DNA of 64,000 nt from an uncultured Eggerthellaceae bacterium (GTDB lineage Bacteria; Actinomycetota; Coriobacteriia; Coriobacteriales; Eggerthellaceae), in the NCBI GenBank assembly GCA_944321455.1, contig CALULI010000006.1:434001-498000 (forward strand), written 5' to 3'. Within the stretch, counting starts at the first letter, position 1, and the number at the start of each line of letters is the position of its first letter. The translations under genes and the position numbers were made by a program. The notes under the pieces were generated by a model. It saw only the letters and a program-made list of their open reading frames with translations. It was not told the DNA's origin and searched no databases. Shown here in pieces: positions 1 through 7,438 of this stretch.

Positions 1-537
1 CACCAGACCATGGGTGACATGGTGGAGAGCATGGTTAAGATGACGCCTGAAGAAGCAACGAAGAAGATGGCAGATTTCGCTAACAAGATGAATGATGCCC
101 TTCGTTCTACCTTCCGCCCTGAATTCTTGAACCGTATTGATGACATCATTACGTTCAACGAACTGAGTATTGCCAACATGGAGCCTATTGTGGACTTGCA
201 GCTTAAAGATGTTCGCGAGCGTTTGCATGATCGCCGCATTGACCTTGAGGTAAGCCCTGCCGCGCTTGAACGTTTGGCTATTGACGGCTTTGATCCTGTC
301 TATGGCGCTCGTCCGCTGAAGCGCTTGATTCAGCGTGAAGTGGTTGACCGTGTGGCAACGGCAATCATCGAAGGCAAGGTTGCTGATGGTGCTCAGGTGG
401 TGCTTGATCTTGATAATGACGGCAACTATGACGTGGCCATCCACAACAAGGCAGGTGCCTTGGTTGGCAACAACGATGAAAATCGTTTGATTGATGAGGC
501 TAATGATTTGTTGGACGGCATTGATTTTGGCGAATAG
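1..537 (+). CDS. clpB: ClpB/ClpC-type AAA+ disaggregase, C-terminal part (5' end outside window)
   Basis: The reading frame is open from base 1 and stops at 535-537; the true start lies left of the window. The visible ~178 residues are the end of the second AAA+ module: the FRPEFLNRIDDIITF sensor segment followed by the D2-small domain with the GARPLKRLIQ sensor-2 motif. In the family this hexameric ATPase threads aggregated proteins, working with DnaK. The acidic C-terminal tail (DEANDLLDGIDFGE) suits an Actinobacterial ClpB. Because the ATPase cores and M-domain are not visible, ClpC cannot be strictly excluded. The stop codon is also the first base triplet of a short tandem repeat. Confidence 0.85.
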   Translation, partial: HQTMGDMVESMVKMTPEEATKKMADFANKMNDALRSTFRPEFLNRIDDIITFNELSIANMEPIVDLQLKDVRERLHDRRIDLEVSPAALERLAIDGFDPVYGARPLKRLIQREVVDRVATAIIEGKVADGAQVVLDLDNDGNYDVAIHNKAGALVGNNDENRLIDEANDLLDGIDFGE

Positions 538-646
538 TTCGGCAGCGTTGAGCACAATAGTTCGTGCCGCTGGACACAATAGTTCGGCGCCGTTGAACAC
601 AGCAGCCAGGACCGTTGAGCACAATAGTTCGCGCCGCTTAAAAGCG
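535..646. repeat. Degenerate 22-23 bp tandem repeat, about 4.5 copies
   Basis: Units begin at 535, 558, 580, 603 and 625 and follow the pattern TAGTTCG-x-GCCG-TTGA-CACAA. Copies at 535, 558, 580 and 625 start with TAGTTCG; the 603 copy is diverged at its start. The array begins with the clpB stop codon (TAG) and ends just before a strong terminator. No coding function is supported. Confidence 0.75.
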
Positions 647-655
647 CACTAAGAC

Positions 656-700
656 CGCGCAGCATTATGATGTACACATCGTGATGCTGCGCGTTTTGTT
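656..700 (+). terminator. Intrinsic terminator of clpB
   Basis: CGCGCAGCAT-TATGATG (656-672), loop TACA, then CATCGTG-ATGCTGCGCG (677-693) form a 17-bp stem with two G-U pairs, followed by TTTTGTTATTT. Confidence 0.85.
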
Positions 701-739
701 ATTTCACCGAAAGGCGAACAATATACTAGAATAGCCTCT

Positions 740-883
740 ATGAAAAAAACCGATAACATAAAAGACCGCATCCTGGTTCCTGTTTCAGGCATTGGTGTTG
801 TACTAACCAGCATCTTGGCGGGTCTTCTTGTGTTGTATCTGGTTACGATTGTGGTCCGCTTTTTGTTTTCGTTAGGCTCGTAA
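740..883 (+). CDS. Small single-pass membrane protein (47 aa)
   Basis: ATG 740 to TAA 881 encodes 47 residues: a charged start (MKKTDNIKDR) and then one long hydrophobic stretch (about residues 12-43), so one membrane span is expected. A TATACT hexamer at 722-727 would place transcription start only a few bases before the ATG, so the mRNA may be nearly leaderless. It lies 41 bp before the TrkH-like gene on the same strand and may be co-transcribed with it; by analogy with small subunits of transporters such as KdpF it could be an accessory peptide, but that is inference. No family is recognised. Confidence 0.55.
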   Translation: MKKTDNIKDRILVPVSGIGVVLTSILAGLLVLYLVTIVVRFLFSLGS

Positions 884-924
884 TATGGCAACGATTGCAG
901 ATAGGTCAATAAGGAGTTGCGCTC

Positions 925-2448
925 ATGCTGCCGCGCTTTACATGGTATGACCTTCGCGTTGTTGGCCACTATTTGGGCGTTCTGATTTCGTTCTTTTCGC
1001 TTGCCTTGCTGCTGCCCCTGTTAACGGCGGTGTGCATGCAGGAATGGGAAGCGGCTTCGCGCTATTTGTTGGGCGCAGGTCTCACGCTTTCTTTAGGCTC
1101 GCTCATGCGTATGCTTCGCATTGAACCTGGCAAATTGACGCAATCTCAAGCGCTTGCCATTACCGGTTTCGCCTGGATTATTTTGGCGGTGGTGGCTGCG
1201 GTGCCCCTGTGGCTTTCGGGCCATTACGGTTCATTTTTGGATGCGCTTTTTGAAAGTGTGTCAGCGCTGACCACCACCGGTGCCACGCTTGTTGTTGATA
1301 TTGAGCACATGGCGTATGCCGACAATATGTGGCGTTTCACCATGCACTTCATTGGCGGCTTGGGCTTAATTGTTGTGGCGCTTTCGCTTGGCCTTTTGGG
1401 CAGAGGCGCATGGGGTATGTATCTTTCCGAAGGTCGCAGCGACCACGTATTGCCTAACGTGGTAAGCACCGCGCGCCTTATCAGCCGCATTGCTTTTCTT
1501 ACCATTGCAATAGCGGTTGTAATTTTGACGCTCTGCTGTTTGATTGCGGGCATGGAACCGGTGCGCGCCTTTTTCCACGCGCTGTGGGTTGCCGTTTCGG
1601 GCTACATGACCGCAGGCTTTGTGCCTACAAGCCAATCCATCATGTACTACCATTCGTTCCCGCTTGAAGTGGTTTGCATTGTGCTTATGGTATTAGGCGC
1701 TATTAACTTCGCTTTGCTGCTTGAAGTGTGGAAGGGTAAAACCACTGCCTTCTTTAAGGATCTTGAAATTCGTACCGCTGCGATATGGCTTTTGGTCATG
1801 TGCATTGTGTTGGTGTCATCTATGAGCGCAGCAGGTCTCTATTCTGATTTGCCTACCTTGTTGCGCCGCGGCGTGTTCATGCTTATTTCGGCATCTACCA
1901 CAACGGGCTTTCAGGTGGTTACGAACAACCAGCTGGTCACCGTGTTCTCTTCAGGCGCCATTTTGATTTTGGCTGTTGTGATGGCGGTCGGTGGTTCTTC
2001 GGGAAGCACGTCAGGTGGTATTAAGTTTCTGCGCATTGGTCTGACCACCAAAGCGGTTGTTTCGTCGGTTAAGGAAACGCTATTGCCAGAATCGGCACGC
2101 GCATCAGTAATCTATAACCACTTAGGCAAACACGTGCTTACTGCCGACAACATCAAAATTGCCACGACGGTTTCGGCACTGTTTATTATCACGTATCTGA
2201 TTGGCGCCCTCATCGGTATTGCCCATGGCTATGATGCGGTATCCGCTATTTTCGAATCGGTTGCTATGGCATCAAACGGTGGTTTGAGTTCAGGCATTGT
2301 TTCACGTGGTATGCCTATTACCCTTGAAGTGTTCTACATCATAGAAATGTGGGCAGGCCGTCTTGAATTCATTGCGCTTTTGGCGTTGTTCGTCAAAATT
2401 GTGACATCCTGCATTCCCCGCAAAAAGGCAGGACGTGATAGGAAATGA
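925..2448 (+). CDS. trkH: TrkH-type potassium uptake membrane protein
   Basis: 507 aa, SD AAGGAG at 911-916 and ATG at 925. The protein is hydrophobic throughout. It shows four selectivity-filter loops typical of the TrkH/KtrB superfamily: TTTGATL, MTAGFVP, STTTGFQV and SNGGLSSG, each with the key glycine, and the GGSSGSTSGGIK segment. In the family TrkH forms a dimeric K+ channel gated by a cytoplasmic NAD/ATP-binding TrkA ring. No trkA is adjacent here, so the gating partner must be elsewhere. The stop overlaps the start of the next gene (ATGA), which indicates translational coupling. Confidence 0.92.
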   Translation: MLPRFTWYDLRVVGHYLGVLISFFSLALLLPLLTAVCMQEWEAASRYLLGAGLTLSLGSLMRMLRIEPGKLTQSQALAITGFAWIILAVVAAVPLWLSGHYGSFLDALFESVSALTTTGATLVVDIEHMAYADNMWRFTMHFIGGLGLIVVALSLGLLGRGAWGMYLSEGRSDHVLPNVVSTARLISRIAFLTIAIAVVILTLCCLIAGMEPVRAFFHALWVAVSGYMTAGFVPTSQSIMYYHSFPLEVVCIVLMVLGAINFALLLEVWKGKTTAFFKDLEIRTAAIWLLVMCIVLVSSMSAAGLYSDLPTLLRRGVFMLISASTTTGFQVVTNNQLVTVFSSGAILILAVVMAVGGSSGSTSGGIKFLRIGLTTKAVVSSVKETLLPESARASVIYNHLGKHVLTADNIKIATTVSALFIITYLIGALIGIAHGYDAVSAIFESVAMASNGGLSSGIVSRGMPITLEVFYIIEMWAGRLEFIALLALFVKIVTSCIPRKKAGRDRK

Positions 2449-3113
2449 GACGCGCTGCCATCATAGCTTCCATTGCGTTTGCGGCCTTAGTCGTGGTGTC
2501 GGCCTGCGTTATGGTGTTCGGAAAATTTGACTCTGCAACGTTTACTCAGCAACTTTTGAATCCTGTTTCTGATACGGCGGTAAGTCCATCGCCCCAAGAC
2601 GGAACACCTGCCGAAGAAGAGACGCCCAACACCATTAATACCAACCAGCTGCCCGACAGCTCATTTCTCTATGACACGGATATGGCAGAGCTGAACGAAG
2701 CTGACAGCTACCATGATGGTCAGACCGTTCAGATCCAAGGCGAAGTGGTGGGTGACTGCATCAATGATGAAGCAGACCCGTCGGTATGCTGGATTACCTT
2801 GCAAGACAACGACGATTTGAATCCCGTTGTGTGTTCAGTGATTCTTTCGCGCGAAAATGCGGCGTTGATTGACACGTATGGTGACTACGACAGCGTGGGC
2901 ACGCAGCTGCAGGTACGCGGCACCTACCATCTGTCATGCACGGAACATCAGGGCATGAGTGACATTCACGCAACGGTGGTTAACGTGATTGACCAGGGCT
3001 ATCATTCTGAACACGAAGTCAATGCCGTTGTCTTTTTGGCAGCGCTGATTATTTCTGTTATTGGTATTGGTCTGTTCCTCTACTATTCGTTCAAGAGCGA
3101 AAGGAGCCGCTAG
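2445..3113 (+). CDS. Membrane-anchored protein with an OB-fold-like extracytoplasmic domain
   Basis: 222 aa, translationally coupled to trkH (ATG overlaps the TGA). An N-terminal membrane segment (about 4-26) is followed by a Pro/Thr-rich linker (45-70). A beta-rich domain then carries GQTVQIQGEVVGD and VRGTYHLSCTE, and a C-terminal membrane span (about 193-216) ends in SFKSERSR. The 'vqiqGEVVGD' pattern resembles OB-fold modules of the tRNA-anticodon/CcmE-like type, but the family is not secure. Its coupling to trkH and the SD for rsgA inside its end suggest one operon trkH - this gene - rsgA. Function unknown. Confidence 0.7.
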   Translation: MRRAAIIASIAFAALVVVSACVMVFGKFDSATFTQQLLNPVSDTAVSPSPQDGTPAEEETPNTINTNQLPDSSFLYDTDMAELNEADSYHDGQTVQIQGEVVGDCINDEADPSVCWITLQDNDDLNPVVCSVILSRENAALIDTYGDYDSVGTQLQVRGTYHLSCTEHQGMSDIHATVVNVIDQGYHSEHEVNAVVFLAALIISVIGIGLFLYYSFKSERSR

Positions 3114-3114
3114 T

Positions 3115-4086
3115 ATGCGTGCAACCATCGTGAAGCTTGATCGTGGATTTCCTCTGGTACGTTTGGAAGACGGATCAACGCTGCGGTGTGAACACGCAAC
3201 ATCGCTGGTTAAAACGGCTGATCAGCGTGCGGTGATAGGGGACGTGGTTGAGGTTGATCTGCCCGAAGGCCATGACTTTGGCGTGATTGAATCCATCTAT
3301 CCACGCACCACGCAGTTTGTGCGCAAAGACCCCACCGAACGCGCCCAGCCTCAAACCTTAGCTGCCAACTTTGATTTGGTGTTGGTGGCACAACCCATTG
3401 AAGAAATTAACACGCGCCGTTTGGAGCGTGAATTAGTGTTGGCCCACGAAACGGGAGCCGCGGTTGCGGTGGTTCTGACCAAGGCCGATTTAATGGAAAG
3501 CGAAGAAGAGCTTGAAAAGGTCAAGCAAGCCATTAGCTCCTTTGTGGGAAATGACCCCGTATTTGTGGTGACCGAAAAAGACCCCGCTACGGTGCGCGCC
3601 TTGCAAGACAGGCTTGCTAAAGACAACGCCACCGCTGTGCTTATTGGCCGAAGCGGCGTGGGCAAATCAAGCTTGGTTAATTTGTTGGTAGGGCGCGAAC
3701 TTCAAGAAACAACTCCCGTGCGAGAACGTGATGGCAAGGGACGCCACACTACGGTGAGCCGCGAAATTATTCCGCTGCCTCACGGCGGCTTTATGGTTGA
3801 TATGCCCGGCGTTCGTGGTCTTGGTTTGTGGGATGCCGAACAAGGCATCGAAAACGCGTTTAGTGATATTGAAGAGCTGGCAGAGCGCTGTCGCTTTCGT
3901 GATTGTTCTCACACCAACGAACCAGGATGTGCTGTTCAGGCGGTCGTGGAGTCAGGGGATCTTTCGCCTGAGCGTCTGGAATCCTACATTCGCTTAAAGC
4001 AAGAAAGTGATCAGATTAAGCAGCGTCGCGAAGAAGCACAGCGCATTCGCACCCGTCGTGGTCATCCGCGCCGCCGCAAAGGATAA
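3115..4086 (+). CDS. rsgA: Small-subunit ribosome biogenesis GTPase RsgA
   Basis: 323 aa. The chosen start is ATG 3115, one base after the upstream stop, with SD AAAGGAG at 3100-3106; an in-frame upstream codon at 3061 would lie inside the previous gene. The permuted GTPase order is visible: LTKADL (G4), then GRSGVGKSSL (G1), then DMPGVRGLGL (G3). A C-terminal zinc site follows (C-x4-C-x-H-x5-C in CRFRDCSHTNEPGC). An N-terminal OB-fold precedes the GTPase. In the family this GTPase acts late in 30S maturation. Confidence 0.95.
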   Translation: MRATIVKLDRGFPLVRLEDGSTLRCEHATSLVKTADQRAVIGDVVEVDLPEGHDFGVIESIYPRTTQFVRKDPTERAQPQTLAANFDLVLVAQPIEEINTRRLERELVLAHETGAAVAVVLTKADLMESEEELEKVKQAISSFVGNDPVFVVTEKDPATVRALQDRLAKDNATAVLIGRSGVGKSSLVNLLVGRELQETTPVRERDGKGRHTTVSREIIPLPHGGFMVDMPGVRGLGLWDAEQGIENAFSDIEELAERCRFRDCSHTNEPGCAVQAVVESGDLSPERLESYIRLKQESDQIKQRREEAQRIRTRRGHPRRRKG

Positions 4087-4091
4087 TCTGC

Positions 4092-4184
4092 TATACTCGT
4101 GCAGTTCGTGCATCGTTGGGCCCTGTGCGAATGGTTCTATTAGTTGCCCATAGCCCGCGACAATAGTCGTTGTGGAAAGAAGGA
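4092..4184 (+). promoter_or_regulatory. queT promoter and structured leader, possible preQ1-type riboswitch
   Basis: A TATACT box lies at 4092-4097. The leader folds as TTCGTGCA (4105-4112) with TGTGCGAA (4124-4131), an 8-bp stem with two G-U pairs. Its 11-nt loop contains TGGGC (4117-4121), which can pair with GCCCA (4146-4150), an H-type pseudoknot. A further small hairpin CGAC-AATA-GTCG lies at 4158-4169, just before the SD GAAGGAG (4178-4184). preQ1 riboswitches of all classes use H-type pseudoknots and sit before queT, so a preQ1 sensor is a reasonable guess, but no class consensus was recognised. Confidence 0.4.
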
Positions 4185-4192
4185 GTTTCACT

Positions 4193-4777
4193 ATGAAACA
4201 CACGTCCTCTGTGGCGCAGGCTGGCATGACTGCCGCCCTCTATGCTGCCGCAACCGTCATCGCTCTCCTCTTCTTGCAAGGTTTAGCCTGGGGTCCTGTT
4301 CAGTTCAGGATTTCTGAGGCACTAACGGTACTTGCCGTGCTCTATGCGCCTGCTGTGCCTGGTCTGGCCATTGGCTGCTGCATTGCCAATCTGATTGCTA
4401 TGGTTATCAATGGCACGGGTGCGCTTGGCTTGCTTGATGTGGTCTTTGGATCGCTCGCAACGCTGCTGGGTGCTCTGTGGTGTTGGAAGTTCCGCAGCCG
4501 TGAAAAGCTGGCGCTGCTTGGTCCCGTGCTGGCAAACGCGCTGATTGTGCCCGCGTATCTGCCCATTATTTTGCAGGGCATGGGTTTCTACACCATTCCC
4601 TTTACGGATATCAACCTTGATGGCATGTATATCTGGATGTATCTTTTCGGTGTGGTATCCACGGGCATTGGCGAAGCGCTGGTTATGTATGTGTTGGGGC
4701 TGCCCTTGCTTAAGGCGCTGAAGCGCTATCAGCTTTCGCGCACCACACAGACTAAACAACATGTGCAAGCGCACTAA
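4193..4777 (+). CDS. queT: QueT-family queuosine-precursor ECF transporter S component
   Basis: 194 aa, ATG 4193 with SD GAAGGAG at 4178-4184; a GTG at 4172 is in frame but overlaps the SD. The protein is hydrophobic with about five to six membrane segments and shows the QueT hallmarks GPVQFRISEALTVLAVLY and the GTGALGLLDVVFGSLATLLGA stretch. In the family it captures preQ1/queuine precursors for an energy-coupling-factor transporter; the ECF ATPases and EcfT are not in this window. The C-terminal tail overlaps the start of a tandem repeat. Confidence 0.88.
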   Translation: MKHTSSVAQAGMTAALYAAATVIALLFLQGLAWGPVQFRISEALTVLAVLYAPAVPGLAIGCCIANLIAMVINGTGALGLLDVVFGSLATLLGALWCWKFRSREKLALLGPVLANALIVPAYLPIILQGMGFYTIPFTDINLDGMYIWMYLFGVVSTGIGEALVMYVLGLPLLKALKRYQLSRTTQTKQHVQAH

Positions 4778-4936
4778 TTTGCGTAGCGTGTAGAGAAAAT
4801 AACGCGTGCTCGCATAAATTCGCACCGCACACAAACAAAGCAACGCGTACGCGCACAAATTCACGTGTCGCATGTACAAGCAACACGTGAAAACGCACTA
4901 ATTTGTGTCTCACGTGTACGAAATTTACGAGAATGC
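4771..4936. repeat. Degenerate 41-42 bp tandem repeat, four copies
   Basis: Units start at 4771, 4812, 4853 and 4895. Each opens with GCA(C/T)-A-AATT(T/C) and contains variants of CACGTGTACG / ACGCGT. The first copy includes the end of queT. It fills most of the queT-terminator gap. The copies are too alike in spacing and start to be chance and too diverged to be recent. Confidence 0.65.
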
Positions 4937-4947
4937 AACGGAGAGTG

Positions 4948-4973
4948 GCCCTCGCATCATGCGAGGGCTTTTT
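4948..4973 (+). terminator. Intrinsic terminator after queT
   Basis: GCCCTCGC (4948-4955), loop ATCAT, GCGAGGGC (4961-4968), then TTTTT. Perfect 8-bp stem. Confidence 0.9.
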
Positions 4974-4980
4974 ATCGCGC

Positions 4981-5137
4981 TATAATAGCGAAAGCTCTTA
5001 GGTGAAACGGGCTTGCAAATACTGAATCGTGATCCAGCAGAGATCAAACAACAATCTCGCAGCGATCCAACAATGACCGACTAGTGACCAAACCGTGTGA
5101 TCTTGAAGGTCTGTGCTACATACATGGAGGAACACCT
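4981..5137 (+). promoter_or_regulatory. Promoter -10 box and ~145-nt leader of the glycosyltransferase gene
   Basis: TATAAT at 4981-4986 with no clear -35 box. The transcribed leader (about 4993-5130) repeats the element GATCCA/GATCAA and TGACC several times, but no strong hairpin or known riboswitch is seen. SD GGAGG at 5127-5131 serves ATG 5138. Confidence 0.5.
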
Positions 5138-6436
5138 ATGAACCCGGCCGTTATCATACCGACCTTTCATACCAAAGCAATGCGCTCACGCCGTGATGGC
5201 TCAGACAGCATGTACGATCATCCCACACCCATCAACCAGCCAGGAGACCTTTCGCGTTGCCTAGAGTCCTTGCAAAAGGTTGAAGGTTTGGGCCAGGTCA
5301 TTATCTTGGTGGCAAGCGAATACGGCGTCGGCGATGAAGCGGCAGCAAAAGTGCGCGAAATTACCACGGCATTTCCTCAGATGCACACACTAATTATTGC
5401 TGATGCGGAAGCACAGCTTGTTCAGCAGCGCTTAGAGCAGCTGGGCTTTGGCGATATGTCGTTTGAAATTGGCCTTGAAGGTTATTCGGCAGTGCGCAAC
5501 TTAGGTCTTGTGGTAGCGCAGGTGCTGGGCTTTGATTCGGTTGTCTTTATTGATGATGACGAAGTTGTTGAAGACTCCGAATTCTTGGCAAAGGCTATGT
5601 ACGGTTTGGGCAAGCTGACCAAGAAGGGCATTCCTATTCTTGCGAAGTCAGGCTTTTACTTTAATAGTGAAGGCACCTACTATTCGCTCAGCCAGTCCAA
5701 GTGGTACAACCACTTCTGGCAGAAGGGCCGTGCGTTTAACAACTGGATTTCGAAAGCTATGCAGGGCCCACGTCTGTCCCGTTCTAATCATGTGTGCGGC
5801 GGTTGCCTTGCTCTGCACCGCGAAGCGTTTCGTCGTTTGAGCTTTGATCCGTGGATTGTTCGCGGTGAGGATTTGGACTATCTGCTGAATTTGCGCATGT
5901 ACGGCTCTGACATCTGGTTTGACAATCAGTGGTCACTGTTACATTTGCCTCCAAAAGAGCGCCACGAAGGTCATCGTTTCCGCCGCGATATTTATCGCTG
6001 GTTGTATGAATATCACAAGATTGAATTTAGCCATGCACAGATTGACTTGCTGCAAATCAAGCCTTCTTCGCTGATGCCCTACCCTGGTCCATTCTTGGAA
6101 CCTGGTCTTGAAAAGCGCATTAAGCGCACGGCATTTTTGCGTTCGCTGGTGCGCCCTGACAAGCGTGCTTATCGTGCGGCTGCAAAAGAAGCATCGGGCG
6201 AAGCGCTTATCTATGCACAAGATAACTGCACCAAGTATTTCTCCTTCCAGTTTACGTGGGTTGAAATTATGCAGCGTATGGAAAGTGACCGCGGTCTTCA
6301 GCAGGCACTGGTTAAGGCAGCTATTGCGCGTCAGGCAGGCGAAGAGGTGGTTGTGGAAGAAGCAACGTCAACCTCTACCTATTTTGATCCTGGTTTGACG
6401 GGCGAAATTCAGCTGAACATTGCCGACAACGAATAA
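5138..6436 (+). CDS. GT2-like glycosyltransferase family protein
   Basis: 432 aa from ATG 5138, which has an SD at 5127-5131; an upstream in-frame ATG at 5084 lacks one. The N-terminus (NPAVIIPTFHT) is a typical GT-A nucleotide-sugar fold entry, followed by a FIDDDEVVED acidic metal site (about residues 138-147). GGCLALHREAF and RGEDLDYLLNLRMYG follow, the latter resembling the ED acceptor-base motif of GT2 enzymes. There are no membrane segments, so it is cytosolic. Sugar and acceptor are not predictable. It stands alone between its own promoter and a TSUP permease. Confidence 0.75.
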   Translation: MNPAVIIPTFHTKAMRSRRDGSDSMYDHPTPINQPGDLSRCLESLQKVEGLGQVIILVASEYGVGDEAAAKVREITTAFPQMHTLIIADAEAQLVQQRLEQLGFGDMSFEIGLEGYSAVRNLGLVVAQVLGFDSVVFIDDDEVVEDSEFLAKAMYGLGKLTKKGIPILAKSGFYFNSEGTYYSLSQSKWYNHFWQKGRAFNNWISKAMQGPRLSRSNHVCGGCLALHREAFRRLSFDPWIVRGEDLDYLLNLRMYGSDIWFDNQWSLLHLPPKERHEGHRFRRDIYRWLYEYHKIEFSHAQIDLLQIKPSSLMPYPGPFLEPGLEKRIKRTAFLRSLVRPDKRAYRAAAKEASGEALIYAQDNCTKYFSFQFTWVEIMQRMESDRGLQQALVKAAIARQAGEEVVVEEATSTSTYFDPGLTGEIQLNIADNE

Positions 6437-6478
6437 GTAGCGCGACTGAAGCACCACAGGAACAGATAAGGCTCAGCA

Positions 6479-7372
6479 GTGGAAGTATTCATCATAGCGG
6501 CTATCGTTGGATTCTTTATTGGAATCTTTTCGGGCCTGTTAGGCATCGGCGGCGGTACCATTATGATTCCTATTTTCCGTCTTGGCTTTGGGATGGAAGC
6601 TATTGCGTCCACGGCAACGTCTATGTTCACCATTATCCCTACCTCTATTGGTGGGTTCATCACACACATCAAGAACAAAACGTGCATTCCTAAATTAGGT
6701 CTTGCCGCGGGCTTGGCGGGTGCGTGCACATCGCCCGTTGGTGTGTACCTGGCAAGCATTTCGCCATCGTGGGCCATCATGTTTGCGGCTGCGTGCATCA
6801 TTGGTTATTCCGCCATTTCGATGTTTGTCAAAGCGGTGCGTATGCCAAAAGTTGATAAAACGGCCAAGAAGTTGGCGCGCCGCAAGGCGGCGGTTAGCGC
6901 TGCTCAGGCAACAGCTGTTTCGGGAACGGCGGCTGCTCAGGCAACGGCTGATGCGGCGCCTGCTGAACCAAAACCTGAGATTCCTCATTTAACGGGCAAA
7001 CAACTGGCACAAGGCGGACTTATTGGTCTGGTTGCTGGCTTGGCGTCAGGCTATGTTGGTGTTGGCGGGGGCTTTCTGATGGTGCCGCTGTTTGTTTCAG
7101 TTTTGGGTGTCATGATGAAGCAGGCTTCAGGAACATCGCTTGTTGCTGTCACGCTTCTGGCAATTCCTGGCGCTATAGAACAAGCGTTGCTGGGCAATAT
7201 TCACTTTACGGCAGGCATCGCTATTGCCATTGGTTCCATTCCTGGCGCTGTGGTGGGCGCGTCTCTTATTCGCTACGTTCCTGAACGAGCACTGCGCATG
7301 CTCTTCGGCGTATTCTTGTTCTTCTCTGCTGTTATTCTTGCCGTCAACGAATTTGCTCCCTTTTTCGGTTAA
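6479..7372 (+). CDS. TSUP (TauE/SafE) family permease
   Basis: 297 aa, GTG start at 6479. Two homologous membrane halves carry the family glycine motifs GIFSGLLGIGGGTIMIPI (about 15-32) and SGYVGVGGGFLMVP (about 194-207). An Ala/Thr-rich, poorly conserved cytoplasmic linker (about 125-165) joins them. The family moves sulfite, sulfonates or other small organic anions; the substrate here cannot be told. Confidence 0.85.
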   Translation: MEVFIIAAIVGFFIGIFSGLLGIGGGTIMIPIFRLGFGMEAIASTATSMFTIIPTSIGGFITHIKNKTCIPKLGLAAGLAGACTSPVGVYLASISPSWAIMFAAACIIGYSAISMFVKAVRMPKVDKTAKKLARRKAAVSAAQATAVSGTAAAQATADAAPAEPKPEIPHLTGKQLAQGGLIGLVAGLASGYVGVGGGFLMVPLFVSVLGVMMKQASGTSLVAVTLLAIPGAIEQALLGNIHFTAGIAIAIGSIPGAVVGASLIRYVPERALRMLFGVFLFFSAVILAVNEFAPFFG

Positions 7373-7438
7373 TGGCGCGAACGAGCAATCTCGCGTACAA
7401 TAAAACGTTGACGGAAAAAGGAAACGGAAGAACTATTC

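Noticed and set aside
535-646. CRISPR array
   Set aside because: Units are contiguous 22-23 bp copies without spacers, and no cas genes are near.
426-677. Minus-strand repeat-rich ORF after clpB
   Set aside because: Its periodic sequence only mirrors the tandem repeat; it also covers a terminator.
4322-4879. 185-aa minus-strand ORF over queT and its repeats
   Set aside because: Shadow frame of queT with a low-complexity tail from the repeat; no SD.
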